Of a DNA stretch of 64,000 nt, positions 1 through 7,268 are shown in pieces. Location: the NCBI RefSeq assembly GCF_036429475.1, contig NZ_CP144125.1, positions 3,489,521-3,553,520 on the forward strand, in the 5' to 3' direction. This DNA is from Halalkalicoccus sp. CGA53 (lineage in GTDB: Archaea > Halobacteriota > Halobacteria > Halobacteriales > Halalkalicoccaceae). The position numbers and the translations under genes were made by a program. The notes below the pieces were generated by a model. The model saw only the letters and a program-made list of their open reading frames with translations, searched no databases and was not told the origin of the DNA. Position 1 is the stretch's first letter, and each line of letters begins with the position of its first letter.

Positions 1-214
1 CGAGAGTGGAGCGACGATCGCATACACCCCGTCGGACGACGGAGTGGTGGTCTATCTGACCGTCGACGGTGATCTAGACGACGCGCTCTCGCGAGTCGAA
101 TCGACCGGCGGTGAAGTCGTTCTCCCGAAAGAGTCGATCCCGGACCACGGCGGCCACTACGCGATAATCAAAGATACCGAAGGAAACCGAGTCGGACTGG
201 TCTCCGGAGGATAG
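1..214 (+). CDS. VOC (glyoxalase/bleomycin-resistance fold) protein, C-terminal part
   Basis: This is the 3' end of a gene that begins before the window; the reading frame starts at base 2 and stops with TAG at 212-214. The translated end has the order typical of a VOC half-domain: a beta-strand (VVVYLTVD), an 'LDDALSRVESTGGEVVLP' helix-turn region, then 'GGHYAIIKDTEGNRVGL'. The last segment is the classic C-terminal VOC signature (a strand with 'D.EGN..GL'), and one metal ligand would normally lie nearby. These proteins bind a divalent metal and catalyse isomerisation, dioxygenation or drug binding, and the substrate cannot be told from this piece. No neighbour on the right appears to belong to the same operon. 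The family call is good; the function is open. Confidence 0.8.
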   Translation, partial: ESGATIAYTPSDDGVVVYLTVDGDLDDALSRVESTGGEVVLPKESIPDHGGHYAIIKDTEGNRVGLVSGG

Positions 215-483
215 ACCCGCTGTCACCAACCCCGTCGTGACTCCCGCGGTACTCGTAGTTGTACGCAATCGTAGCCATATTGACCCGAATGTGTTTATCC
301 TCGTCGTGTCGTACCTGGTGTGATCGAAGGTGACACCACCGATCGATGCTCGACGATACCCCCGTCGAGAAGGGGAACGTCGTCGGAACCTCAGGCGCTG
401 GGGCGGCGTACTTCTGCCCGCGGGTAGACAGAGGGGACGGGCTGGACAACAGCAAGAATAGCTTCCGGTGACGTGCGAAAGCC
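215..483. other. Intergenic stretch, no gene seen
   Basis: This separates the VOC gene from the small membrane protein. Open frames on the minus strand here are short and have no haloarchaeal-like composition. I see no tRNA and no strong hairpin. It presumably carries the promoter of the gene at 484. Confidence 0.5.
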
Positions 484-678
484 ATGAAACTCGACTACAC
501 GCTCGGAACCAGACAGTTCGATAGTTACGGTGTCGGCCTCGCGGGCGTCATCCTCGCGTTCGCGTTCGTCCTCTGGTACTTCGGTGGGGCGCTCTGGTTC
601 GTTCTGCTGTGGGCTTGCCTCGGACTCGCAGTGTTAGCCGCTGCCGGTACGCTCGCCGGAGAGGTGGTTCGTGTGTAG
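484..678 (+). CDS. Small two-helix membrane protein, unknown function
   Basis: This 64-residue protein has a short polar N-terminus (about residues 1-16) followed by two hydrophobic stretches. The first is roughly residues 17-33 (VGLAGVILAFAFVLWYF) and the second roughly 35-58 (ALWFVLLWACLGLAVLAAA). That pattern suggests two transmembrane helices with both ends on the same side of the membrane. Small proteins of this kind are common and mostly uncharacterised in haloarchaea. The ATG start at 484 is the only sensible one and no clear Shine-Dalgarno is seen. It stands alone, with no close neighbour on the same strand. I do not recognise the family. It is called real because of its coherent hydrophobic pattern. 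Confidence 0.6.
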   Translation: MKLDYTLGTRQFDSYGVGLAGVILAFAFVLWYFGGALWFVLLWACLGLAVLAAAGTLAGEVVRV

Positions 679-1012
679 TTCAGTCGTTTCCACTTCAACC
701 CGAAACTGTCGAGCCTTCCTAGTCGGCCCACAGATTCGATTGGATCACACGGCATGGAGTGACTCGGTCCGCAGTCCGTTCTTACCCAGGCGCTCCGCAA
801 TGAGAACAGTTGACATAGGATCGTGTGTGACTCCAACTGCGGTGTGATCGAGGCCATCGCATACACCCCTTGCCATCGAGACACCCGGCCCGATCGCGCC
901 TCTCAGGAGGCACGTCCCTCATCTGGCTTCGACCTCCTGATCGGGTTCGCCAGTTTCTCGCTCGAAGACAGTACACCACGTCCGTAGTACGCTAAAAATC
1001 CGAACGTTTCGA
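679..1012. other. Intergenic stretch, no gene seen
   Basis: This lies between the small membrane protein and the 3' end of the permease gene. Its composition is lower in GC than most of the window. It contains a 14-base string at 856-869 identical to one inside the truncated VOC gene (17-30). No open frame here is convincing. Confidence 0.5.
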
Positions 1013-2422
1013 TCAGTCGTTTTCCAGGGACTGGAGTTTTTCTGCGAGGTCTTCAGTTGCTCTCGCTGTCGATCCTCCAGATAGCATGAACAGTACCACG
1101 CCAAGCACACACCAGCCTATGACGATCACCCATTCATACGGCCACAGCAAGGCTGACTCGCCCCACGGTAGATAGAGAAAGACGAAAATAGCAGTCATAG
1201 TCAATCCGATTGCGCCAACGATATACCCTCCTGGAACTCTGTACGGCCGGTCCATCCCTGGCTCGCGGTACCGGAGGACGAGAAACGACACAGCGACTAG
1301 AAACCACGCAACGACGATTCCAAACCCGCCAGCGTTCACGACCCATGTGAGCATCTGCTCTCCGAAGAGAGGCGCGAGCACGGAGAGCCCTCCGACGAGA
1401 ACAATCGCGTTACTCGGTGTGTTGTATTTCGGATGAACTTTGGAAAGTGAGGCAGGAAGCATACCGGACTCGGAAAGGGCGAAGAGAGCCCGGCTTCCAC
1501 CGATAACGAACGCGTTCCAGCTCGTCAGAATCCCTGCGATCCCAGCGAACGCCATGAGTTGGCCAATCATTTGACTGTCATAGAGGGCTGCCATCGCCTC
1601 AGCAGCGGGCAACGGACTCTCGACGAGTTCGCTTCCGGGAAGTGCACGGCTAGCTCCCCAGATAACAGCCATGTAGAACAGTGCAGCGAGAACGACTGAG
1701 AAGACGATCAACATCCCCAGTCTTCGAGGCGGGACGTCGGCTTCTTCCGCCGATTGTGGTATGACGTCAAACCCGACGAACATGAACGGTACCATGAGGA
1801 TGACAGCGAAGATACCTGCAGTACCGATCCCGAATGAGGGGTCCGGAGAGGGTTGTCCACCGGCTACTGCGCCGGCGATCAGAACGACTCCCGCAAAGGC
1901 GATCACGATCGTCATGATTATCTGAAACTGTGCCGCAGGTCGAATCCCGATGTAGTTCAGATATGTAACACCAACAGTTCCGAGTACGCCGACGAATATC
2001 CACGTTCCGTAGACGGGTTCGCCTGCGATAGACCACAGTTCGATCGAATCAAAGCCTGGAACGATATACGACATCGCAGAAGGGAGAGCTACTGCTTCGA
2101 AAGCGGCGACGGTAACGTAGCCGAAAATAATCGCCCACGTACACACGAATGACCCAAGCGGACCGAGAGCACGAAGGCTGTAAACGTGTTCTCCACCGAC
2201 CAACGGCATGGCTGAGGCGAGTTCGCTATAGAGTAGGGCAACGACCCCGACGACGACTCCTCCGATCAGGAACGCTACGATCGCTCCTAAGGGACCTCCC
2301 TCGTTGATCCACTCCCCCGTCAGAATGATCCAACCCCATCCGATCATCGCTCCGAAGGAAAGTATCAGTACTTCTTTGGAAGATAACGTCTTCGAGAGCC
2401 CACTGTGTGTTGTTTTCGACAT
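1013..2422 (-). CDS. APC-family amino-acid permease
   Basis: This 469-residue, strongly hydrophobic protein has about 12 membrane segments, the usual length and layout of amino acid-polyamine-organocation (APC) superfamily transporters. The N-terminal segment carries the family's first-helix signature: 'LSFGAMIGWGWIILTG' fits the Gly-rich unwound substrate-binding helix. Further support is 'YSELASAMPLVGGEHVYSLRALGP' just after helix 2 and 'LFALSESGMLPASLSKVHPKYNTPSNAIVL' after helix 8, both characteristic of APC permeases. It should take up an amino acid or amine by symport, but the substrate cannot be read from sequence. It is monocistronic, with a divergent AT-rich region upstream. Its codon use is noticeably less GC-rich than the genes after 4.7 kb, in line with the composition of this end of the window. 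Confidence 0.9.
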   Translation of the reverse strand: MSKTTHSGLSKTLSSKEVLILSFGAMIGWGWIILTGEWINEGGPLGAIVAFLIGGVVVGVVALLYSELASAMPLVGGEHVYSLRALGPLGSFVCTWAIIFGYVTVAAFEAVALPSAMSYIVPGFDSIELWSIAGEPVYGTWIFVGVLGTVGVTYLNYIGIRPAAQFQIIMTIVIAFAGVVLIAGAVAGGQPSPDPSFGIGTAGIFAVILMVPFMFVGFDVIPQSAEEADVPPRRLGMLIVFSVVLAALFYMAVIWGASRALPGSELVESPLPAAEAMAALYDSQMIGQLMAFAGIAGILTSWNAFVIGGSRALFALSESGMLPASLSKVHPKYNTPSNAIVLVGGLSVLAPLFGEQMLTWVVNAGGFGIVVAWFLVAVSFLVLRYREPGMDRPYRVPGGYIVGAIGLTMTAIFVFLYLPWGESALLWPYEWVIVIGWCVLGVVLFMLSGGSTARATEDLAEKLQSLEND

Positions 2423-2987
2423 TGTGTGGTTTAATTCGGCTTAAGAGCTACCCTAGTAGGGTCAGCGTCTATCATGTCTATTGTGCTTGCAGCGACCAGG
2501 TACCAAGAACGCACCGAGGCTGGAATGATCGGGTACGCGAGGTGGGGACCCCAAGTGGAACGATGACCGACGTCGTGCACAGGCATGTTGCTTGGCCCGG
2601 AGTCTCGTCGGTAACGGTACCCCTGTTCACGCTCGAAGCCGTAGCGTTCTTGAGGAAGAAAGAATTCAAGCAAGGTTACGATCGACACCTGCAGGTTATC
2701 CTAATACTTCGCGAAACGCATTTTTGGCCAGGTGCGAACCAGTCGTCGTCGTTCAATAGTGCGCCCAGAGACCAGTAGCAGCGTAAGTTCTCGTTTATAT
2801 GTACTCTCGTGTTCTTTAACACAGTTTCACGTAACTCTTCTTCCAATACCTCCGTCTTTCCGAGAATGAATAATACAATCGTTCTGGGGATTTGCTTGAC
2901 TTCTCTACAATATTACTATTGAATGTTACAGGAATATTCTAACTACATACTATTTAATATAGCAAACAAGACTTAATATACGTTGCA
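2423..2987. other. AT-rich intergenic region with promoters on both sides
   Basis: This is a long spacer between two divergently transcribed genes. About 2780-2990 is the most AT-rich part of the window. Open frames on both strands (for example 2407-2778 plus and 2431-2688 minus) are unlike haloarchaeal proteins and are not called. It should hold the permease promoter near 2430-2460 and the carboxypeptidase promoter near 2950-2981. It could also hold decayed sequence that I cannot identify. Confidence 0.5.
2950..2981 (+). promoter_or_regulatory. TATA-like boxes of the carboxypeptidase gene
   Basis: Two overlapping candidates are visible: 'tatttaatata' at about 2950-2960 and 'cttaatatac' at about 2971-2980. 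The first lies roughly 30 bp before the ATG at 2988 and the second roughly 28 bp before the ATG at 3006. The choice of start and promoter is therefore linked. Either would give a leaderless or short-leader transcript. Confidence 0.4.
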
Positions 2988-4016
2988 ATGTGGATTGATC
3001 GTACCATGAGGAGGCGTACTACACTAAAGCTGATGGGCGCGATCGTAGGCGGTGGAGCGCTCGGAACAAACGTCGTGAGCGCGGATGAGCCGTGGCCACG
3101 CGAGGAGACAGGGCGGTTCCTGACCCACGGAGAGGTCCAAGATTTCTTGGACGGCCTTGACCGACGAGCGCGACGGAGTTTCGAACTAGAAGACATCGGC
3201 GAGAGCCTCGAAGGGCGCGAGCTTACCGTGGCCCGCGTCGGTAGCGGTGAGACGGATGTCTTCTTCACAGCCGAGCAACACGGAAACGAACCAACGGGCA
3301 CGAACGCGATCCTCGCAGAACTCCGAGAACTCGCGACGTCGGGAACTCCCTTCGCGAGGAACGTAACGGATGCACTGACGGTTCATGTCCTGCCGATGCA
3401 CAACCCTGATGGGGCAATGCGTAATCAGCGGGCCAACGCCGACGGCGTCGACCCCAACCGCCAACACCACTACGAGGTCGGTGCAGACGACAACCCATCG
3501 CCCGAAACTCAAGCGATGATCGATTACGTTGTCCCCCTGGAGCCACTATGGGTCTCAGACCTGCATACCCAGAGCGGGATGTACCACGACGAGAAGGAGG
3601 TACCGGGCGATATGCATCACTCGTCGAACTTCTGGCCGATCGCATCTGAGGCGGACCCCGATGCGGTTGAACTCTCCCAGCGACTCAACGTCTCGATGTG
3701 GGACCACGCGCAGGGAAAGGCCAATGCCCAACTGTCGGTCTACCCGGGTGGGACTGGGACGAATATCGCGCGAAACGCATACGGCGTTCGTGGTTTCGGC
3801 AGCATCCTGAACGAGATGACAGGACAAACGTGGGACCGCGGCGAACGTATGGAGGGGCAAATGATCCGGATCATGCGTAACGAAAACCGAGGAATCCTTG
3901 AAGACACCGCGGACGGCTCGCTCTTTGAGCGCGATCCCGATCGAGTCGACGAAATTCCGCCACGCGGCGACCGCGGCGATTGGCCGTGGTGGGGCGGCGA
4001 GTCCACGACGGAGTAA
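2988..4016 (+). CDS. Tat-exported M14-family zinc carboxypeptidase
   Basis: This 342-residue protein begins with a Tat-like signal (MRRRTTLKLMGAIVGGGALG after an optional six-residue extension) and is probably exported folded. The metallocarboxypeptidase zinc site is complete: H98 and E101 in 'AEQHGNEPTG' (HxxE) and H193 in 'SDLHTQSG'. 'DPNR' near 155-158 provides the substrate carboxylate-binding Asn/Arg, and E276 in 'ILNEMTG' is the expected general base. M14 enzymes remove C-terminal residues or cleave gamma-D-Glu-type amides; as an exported halophile enzyme it most likely trims peptides outside the cell. The start may be 2988 or 3006; the second ATG gives a more usual Tat n-region. It is monocistronic, with AT-rich sequence on the 5' side. 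Confidence 0.9.
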   Translation: MWIDRTMRRRTTLKLMGAIVGGGALGTNVVSADEPWPREETGRFLTHGEVQDFLDGLDRRARRSFELEDIGESLEGRELTVARVGSGETDVFFTAEQHGNEPTGTNAILAELRELATSGTPFARNVTDALTVHVLPMHNPDGAMRNQRANADGVDPNRQHHYEVGADDNPSPETQAMIDYVVPLEPLWVSDLHTQSGMYHDEKEVPGDMHHSSNFWPIASEADPDAVELSQRLNVSMWDHAQGKANAQLSVYPGGTGTNIARNAYGVRGFGSILNEMTGQTWDRGERMEGQMIRIMRNENRGILEDTADGSLFERDPDRVDEIPPRGDRGDWPWWGGESTTE

Positions 4017-4695
4017 ACAGCAGTCGATTTAAACCCCCCATTCTTGCTGCTGTAGCTCGTTTTCGCTTATCTGTATGGTTTCACCGATTGCTCGAGTTGA
4101 TCCTCGTCCGCCACGTCTTGGATGAACAAGCGGAGCTTACGTCGAGCTTCCGTGAGCTTCCCATCTTCTAGCTGTACTTGGATTTCCGCGAGACGGGAGA
4201 CACTCTTGCCTGAGAGCGTTCGCTGTCCTTCCTGATCGAGCGAAACGAGGTTCCCCTGACGTCTCGCGGTCGTTAGTTCACCACGGGTGAGCGCAGGCGT
4301 GCAGAATCCCTGCCTCGATACTCGAGAGCCGAGAGTCCACTCCGTAGGATCTCGACTGCGCTCTCCCTCTCTGCCGGGTCGGCGCAGCCGACTATTCCAC
4401 ACATGGATCACGAGTATAGCTGAAAGACTTCACAGAGGTGGTCCCTCCAACAGTTTGGGAGGCGGTTCGTCAGAGACGAGGTATCGACCACCCGAGTCGG
4501 TCGAACACTGGCCGCTCGTCGACGATCGAGCCCTTCTCGTGAACCCCCACGACGGACGATCCACGCACTTCATAAGAGACGAGTCAGTATGGAAGAGTGA
4601 AGGAATGAGTCAGTAGTGTCCCCGGGAGTGGAGGCCGAGGCGTGGACCCCGAGCAACGGACTGGCGATCGATATCGCCATCGAGAGGTCGTAGCC
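4017..4695. other. Gene-poor stretch before the polysaccharide locus
   Basis: Apart from the possible minus-strand remnant at 4067-4411, I see no gene. The base composition changes here: left of about 4.6 kb the sequence is richer in A/T, and from about 4.62 kb on it becomes strongly GC-rich. This looks like a junction between two segments of different history. No repeat or tRNA marks the boundary. Confidence 0.5.
4067..4411 (-). pseudogene. Possible FIMAH-like domain remnant
   Basis: The frame encodes 114 residues, of which only the last 65 or so look like protein. They read as two amphipathic helices, including 'ELTTARRQGNLVSLDQ' and then 'RLAEIQVQLEDGKLTEARRKL' and 'LRLFIQDVADEDQL'. The spacing of 'GKLTEA...L..FI.DV' resembles the C-terminal FIMAH-type helical domain (often '...NG....A...L..FI..V') found at the end of secreted hydrolases. 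The upstream half has no such character, there is no signal peptide, and no start is persuasive. I infer a decayed fragment of a secreted enzyme, perhaps linked in origin to the neighbouring carboxypeptidase but inverted. It could also be chance. Confidence 0.3.
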
Positions 4696-5847
4696 GTGCG
4701 GATACTCCGCGTCGCACAGACGATCTACCCGGACGTGAAAGGCGGCGGCGCGTACCACGCACACGCGCTGAGCCGAGACCAGGCAGAAATGGGCCACGAC
4801 GTCACGGTGCTGACGATCGAGGCGGATCGATCGAGACCGCACGTCGAGCGCCGCTCGGGCTACACGGTCGTCCGGTACCCGGCGACGCTCGACGCGCTCG
4901 GCAACGACATCTCGCTGGGCCTCGCCCAGCACCTCTCGGCCGCCGACGACTTCGACGTCGTCCACGCACACTCGCATCTCTACTTCTCGACGAACCTCGC
5001 GGCGCTCGCCCGCCGGTGTGGGGAGACGCCGCTCGCGATCACGAACCACGGCCTCTACTCGCAGAACGCCCCCGAGTGGGTCTTCGACCGGTATCTCCGG
5101 ACGGTCGGCCGGTGGACGTTCGATCAGGCGGACGTCGTGTTCTGTTACACCGACGTCGAGCGGGCGCGTCTGGAGTCGCTCGGCGTCGAGACCGAGATCT
5201 CGGTGGTGCCGAACGGGATCGATACGACGAAGTTCGCCCCCGAAGGGCCGACGAGCGAGCGGATCGACACCGACCGGGAGGCGATCCTGTTCGTCGGCCG
5301 GGTCGTCGAGGGAAAGCGTCCCAGGGTCGCCATCGACGCCCTCTCGCAGCTGAACGGCTCGGAGAGACCGGACCTCTACATCTGTGGGGACGGACCGATG
5401 CTCAAGGAGCTGCGCGAGTACGCCGAGCGGAGGGGACTGGCCGACCGAGTCGTCTTTCTCGGGCAGGTGGCGTACGACGAGATGCCGGCGCTCTATCGGT
5501 CGGGCGACCTCCTCGTGCTGCCGAGCCGTGCGGAGGGCGTCCCGCGCACGGTGCTGGAGGCGATGGCGTCGGAGATACCTGTCGTCTGTTCCTCGCTCGA
5601 CCAGGTCGAGGGCGTCCTCGGCGGGGCCGGCAAGACCGCACCGGTCGACGACGTCGATGGCTTCACACGCGCGATCGAGTCCTACGTGGGCGATCCCGAA
5701 ACGCGCGCGAACGCGGGTCTGGTCGGACGAGAGCGGGTGAAAGAGAACCACGAGTGGCGCGAGACCGTCGAGCGGACGACCGACGAACTGGCGCGGATCG
5801 CGGACGGTCGTGGTCGGCGACCGGTGACCGCCGGTCGGTATCGGTAA
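4696..5847 (+). CDS. GT4-family glycosyltransferase
   Basis: This is a GT-B-fold glycosyltransferase of about 383 residues. The N-terminal domain starts 'ILRVAQTIYPDVKGGGAYHAHALSR', the Gly-rich acceptor/nucleotide loop of family 4 enzymes. The C-terminal domain has 'ILFVGRVVEGKRPRVAIDAL', 'ICGDGPMLKELREYAE' and the Ex7E motif in 'EGVPRTVLEAMA', which binds the nucleotide-sugar. It should transfer a sugar with retention of configuration from an NDP-sugar onto a lipid-linked or growing glycan at the cytoplasmic membrane face. I chose the GTG at 4696, just before the first beta-strand, over the GTG at 4642, which would add an 18-residue charged tail. It is the first gene of the GC-rich polysaccharide locus. 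Donor and acceptor are unknown. Confidence 0.88.
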   Translation: MRILRVAQTIYPDVKGGGAYHAHALSRDQAEMGHDVTVLTIEADRSRPHVERRSGYTVVRYPATLDALGNDISLGLAQHLSAADDFDVVHAHSHLYFSTNLAALARRCGETPLAITNHGLYSQNAPEWVFDRYLRTVGRWTFDQADVVFCYTDVERARLESLGVETEISVVPNGIDTTKFAPEGPTSERIDTDREAILFVGRVVEGKRPRVAIDALSQLNGSERPDLYICGDGPMLKELREYAERRGLADRVVFLGQVAYDEMPALYRSGDLLVLPSRAEGVPRTVLEAMASEIPVVCSSLDQVEGVLGGAGKTAPVDDVDGFTRAIESYVGDPETRANAGLVGRERVKENHEWRETVERTTDELARIADGRGRRPVTAGRYR

Positions 5848-5883
5848 ACGCAATGGGCACGGTTCGACGGAGTTCGCCCCGAC

Positions 5884-6174
5884 TCACCGGTCGTCGTCCC
5901 GGATCGCGTACGCGCCCTCGACGCGTTCGACGAGGCCCTGGTCCACTAGGCGCCCGAGCAGCGGATAGAGCGTGAGCAGTGAAAGGCCGAGCCGCTCGCG
6001 GAGCAGCCCCGGCGTCTGTGGCCCGCCGACGGCGAGACAGAGATAGACGAGCTTAACGCTCGGCGAACGGAGCGTCTCGGGGACGGGCGGTGGACTCCGT
6101 CCCGGCCGCCCGCCGCCCGTCGACCGTCCCCGCGTCTCGTCCTCACCGCCGACGAGCGAAGAGTCGCCGTTCAC
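5884..6174 (-). CDS. Small winged-helix DNA-binding protein
   Basis: This 96-residue protein has a disordered Gly/Arg-rich N-terminal third followed by a compact winged helix: 'VKLVYLCLAVGGPQTPGLL', 'LGLSLLTLYPLLGRLVDQGLVERVEGAY'. The pattern of helix, recognition helix ending 'L..L...G.VER', then a wing with 'YAI' is typical of haloarchaeal MarR/TrmB/ArsR-like regulators that read 'start-stop' sugar or metabolite signals. The GTG start overlaps the TGA of the upstream reductase by four bases (GTGA), so the two are translationally coupled. A role as regulator of the reductase or its pathway is an inference from the coupling. No effector domain is visible. Confidence 0.7.
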   Translation of the reverse strand: MNGDSSLVGGEDETRGRSTGGGRPGRSPPPVPETLRSPSVKLVYLCLAVGGPQTPGLLRERLGLSLLTLYPLLGRLVDQGLVERVEGAYAIRDDDR

Positions 6175-6911
6175 AGGTCGAGCCCCCCGGTGATGTCGAT
6201 CGTCTCGCCGGTGATGTACGACGCGTGAGGGCTCGCGAGGAACGCGATCAGCTCGGCGACCTCCCCGGCGGTCGCGAACCGCCCGATCGGGATCTCCTCC
6301 CTGATCCGGTCCTGGATGTCCTCTGGGACGGCGCGAACCATCTCCGTATCGGTGTAGCCGGGGGCGACGCAGTTCGCGGTCGACCCGCTCTCGGCGAGTT
6401 CGAGCGCGAGCGTCCGGGTGAAGCCAAACAGCCCGCTCTTCGCCGCGGCGTAGTTCGCCTGCCCGTAGTTGCCCTGTTTCCCGATGACGCTCGAGACGTT
6501 GATCAGCCGCCCCTGCGGAGACGATTTGATGTCGTCGAAAAACGCCTTCGTACAGGCGAACGTCCCGTTCAGGGTGACGTCGATGACGCGCTCCCAGTCC
6601 TCGCGGTCCATCCGTCCGAACGTCGTGTCGGCGGTGACGCCCGCGTTGTTGACGAGGACGTCGACAGGCCCGATTCGCTCGTGGACGCGATCGCGCATCC
6701 CCTCGACGGCCGCCGGGTCCGTCACGTCCGCCTGCATCGCCACGGCCGTCCCGCCCGCGTCCTCGATCGCCGCGACGGCGTCGTACGCCCCGGCCTCCGA
6801 CCGCCGGTAGTTGACCACGACGGTCCGTTTCTCGCCCGCCAGCGCCTCTACGGTGGCGCGTCCGATCCCTTTCGATGCTCCCGTCACTACGCACAGCTGG
6901 TGTGAATTCAT
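6171..6911 (-). CDS. SDR reductase, FabG/PhaB-like (3-oxoacyl or acetoacetyl-CoA reductase)
   Basis: This 246-residue classical short-chain dehydrogenase has the TGASKGIG cofactor loop at residues 10-17, 'NNAG' around residue 88, catalytic Ser in 'NVSSVIG', and the YxxxK pair in 'NYAAAKSG'. The C-terminal 'ITGETIDITGGLDL' closes the fold. The overall sequence is closest to 3-oxoacyl-ACP/acetoacetyl-CoA reductases, so NADPH-dependent reduction of a 3-ketoacyl thioester is likely; PhaB of polyhydroxyalkanoate synthesis is one candidate. I start at 6911 because a GGAG stands seven bases upstream (6919-6922) and the protein then begins right at the Rossmann strand; a GTG at 6941 would add ten residues. 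A winged-helix gene follows with a 4-bp overlap. No phaC or phaE is present here. Confidence 0.85.
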   Translation of the reverse strand: MNSHQLCVVTGASKGIGRATVEALAGEKRTVVVNYRRSEAGAYDAVAAIEDAGGTAVAMQADVTDPAAVEGMRDRVHERIGPVDVLVNNAGVTADTTFGRMDREDWERVIDVTLNGTFACTKAFFDDIKSSPQGRLINVSSVIGKQGNYGQANYAAAKSGLFGFTRTLALELAESGSTANCVAPGYTDTEMVRAVPEDIQDRIREEIPIGRFATAGEVAELIAFLASPHASYITGETIDITGGLDL

Positions 6912-7268
6912 TGTCACTCTCCGAAAAGAACCGACCGTCACCCGCTCGACGACCCTCTACATATCAACCGATAGTCCTTTTCTAGGAACAGAATCGGTGG
7001 TGAGGAGCATAAGTGTTGCCTGATACGACAGTGCGCACCAGGGACCGCCTCCACCCGTGACGCCGACTCCAGTCACCCGCTTCGTTCGCCCACGGCGCGC
7101 TGGCCGGACACCTCCGCGTCGACTGCCGGCTCCGTCCGGTCCCACCTGCGAAGGCCGAACCCTCTCGAGGTCGGACTCTCGCGGCGACGCTCGTCGCGCT
7201 CGTCGGTTTGTTTCGGGTCTCTCACCGACGGTGGGGGTCCGTCGCCGTCCGGGAGAGGGGTTGAGAGG
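6912..7268. other. Intergenic region with reductase promoter
   Basis: For the minus-strand reductase, a TATA-like 'gatatgtag' (complement of about 6957-6965) precedes a short leader with GGAG at 6919-6922. The rest, up to the sulfatase stop codon, shows no convincing gene. Confidence 0.45.

Noticed and set aside
2407-2778. Plus-strand open frame of 123 codons overlapping the permease start, and the minus frame at 2431-2688
   Set aside because: Composition unlike haloarchaeal proteins (many Cys, His, Ser/Val mixes), no motif, and it overlaps a likely promoter region.
4287-4616. Plus-strand frame of 109 codons before the polysaccharide locus
   Set aside because: No recognisable domain or hydrophobic pattern, low-complexity Ser/Arg content; overlaps the opposite FIMAH-like fragment.
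4642-4695. Upstream GTG (4642) as start of the first glycosyltransferase
   Set aside because: It would add 18 charged residues before the first beta-strand; GTG at 4696 gives the usual N-terminus.
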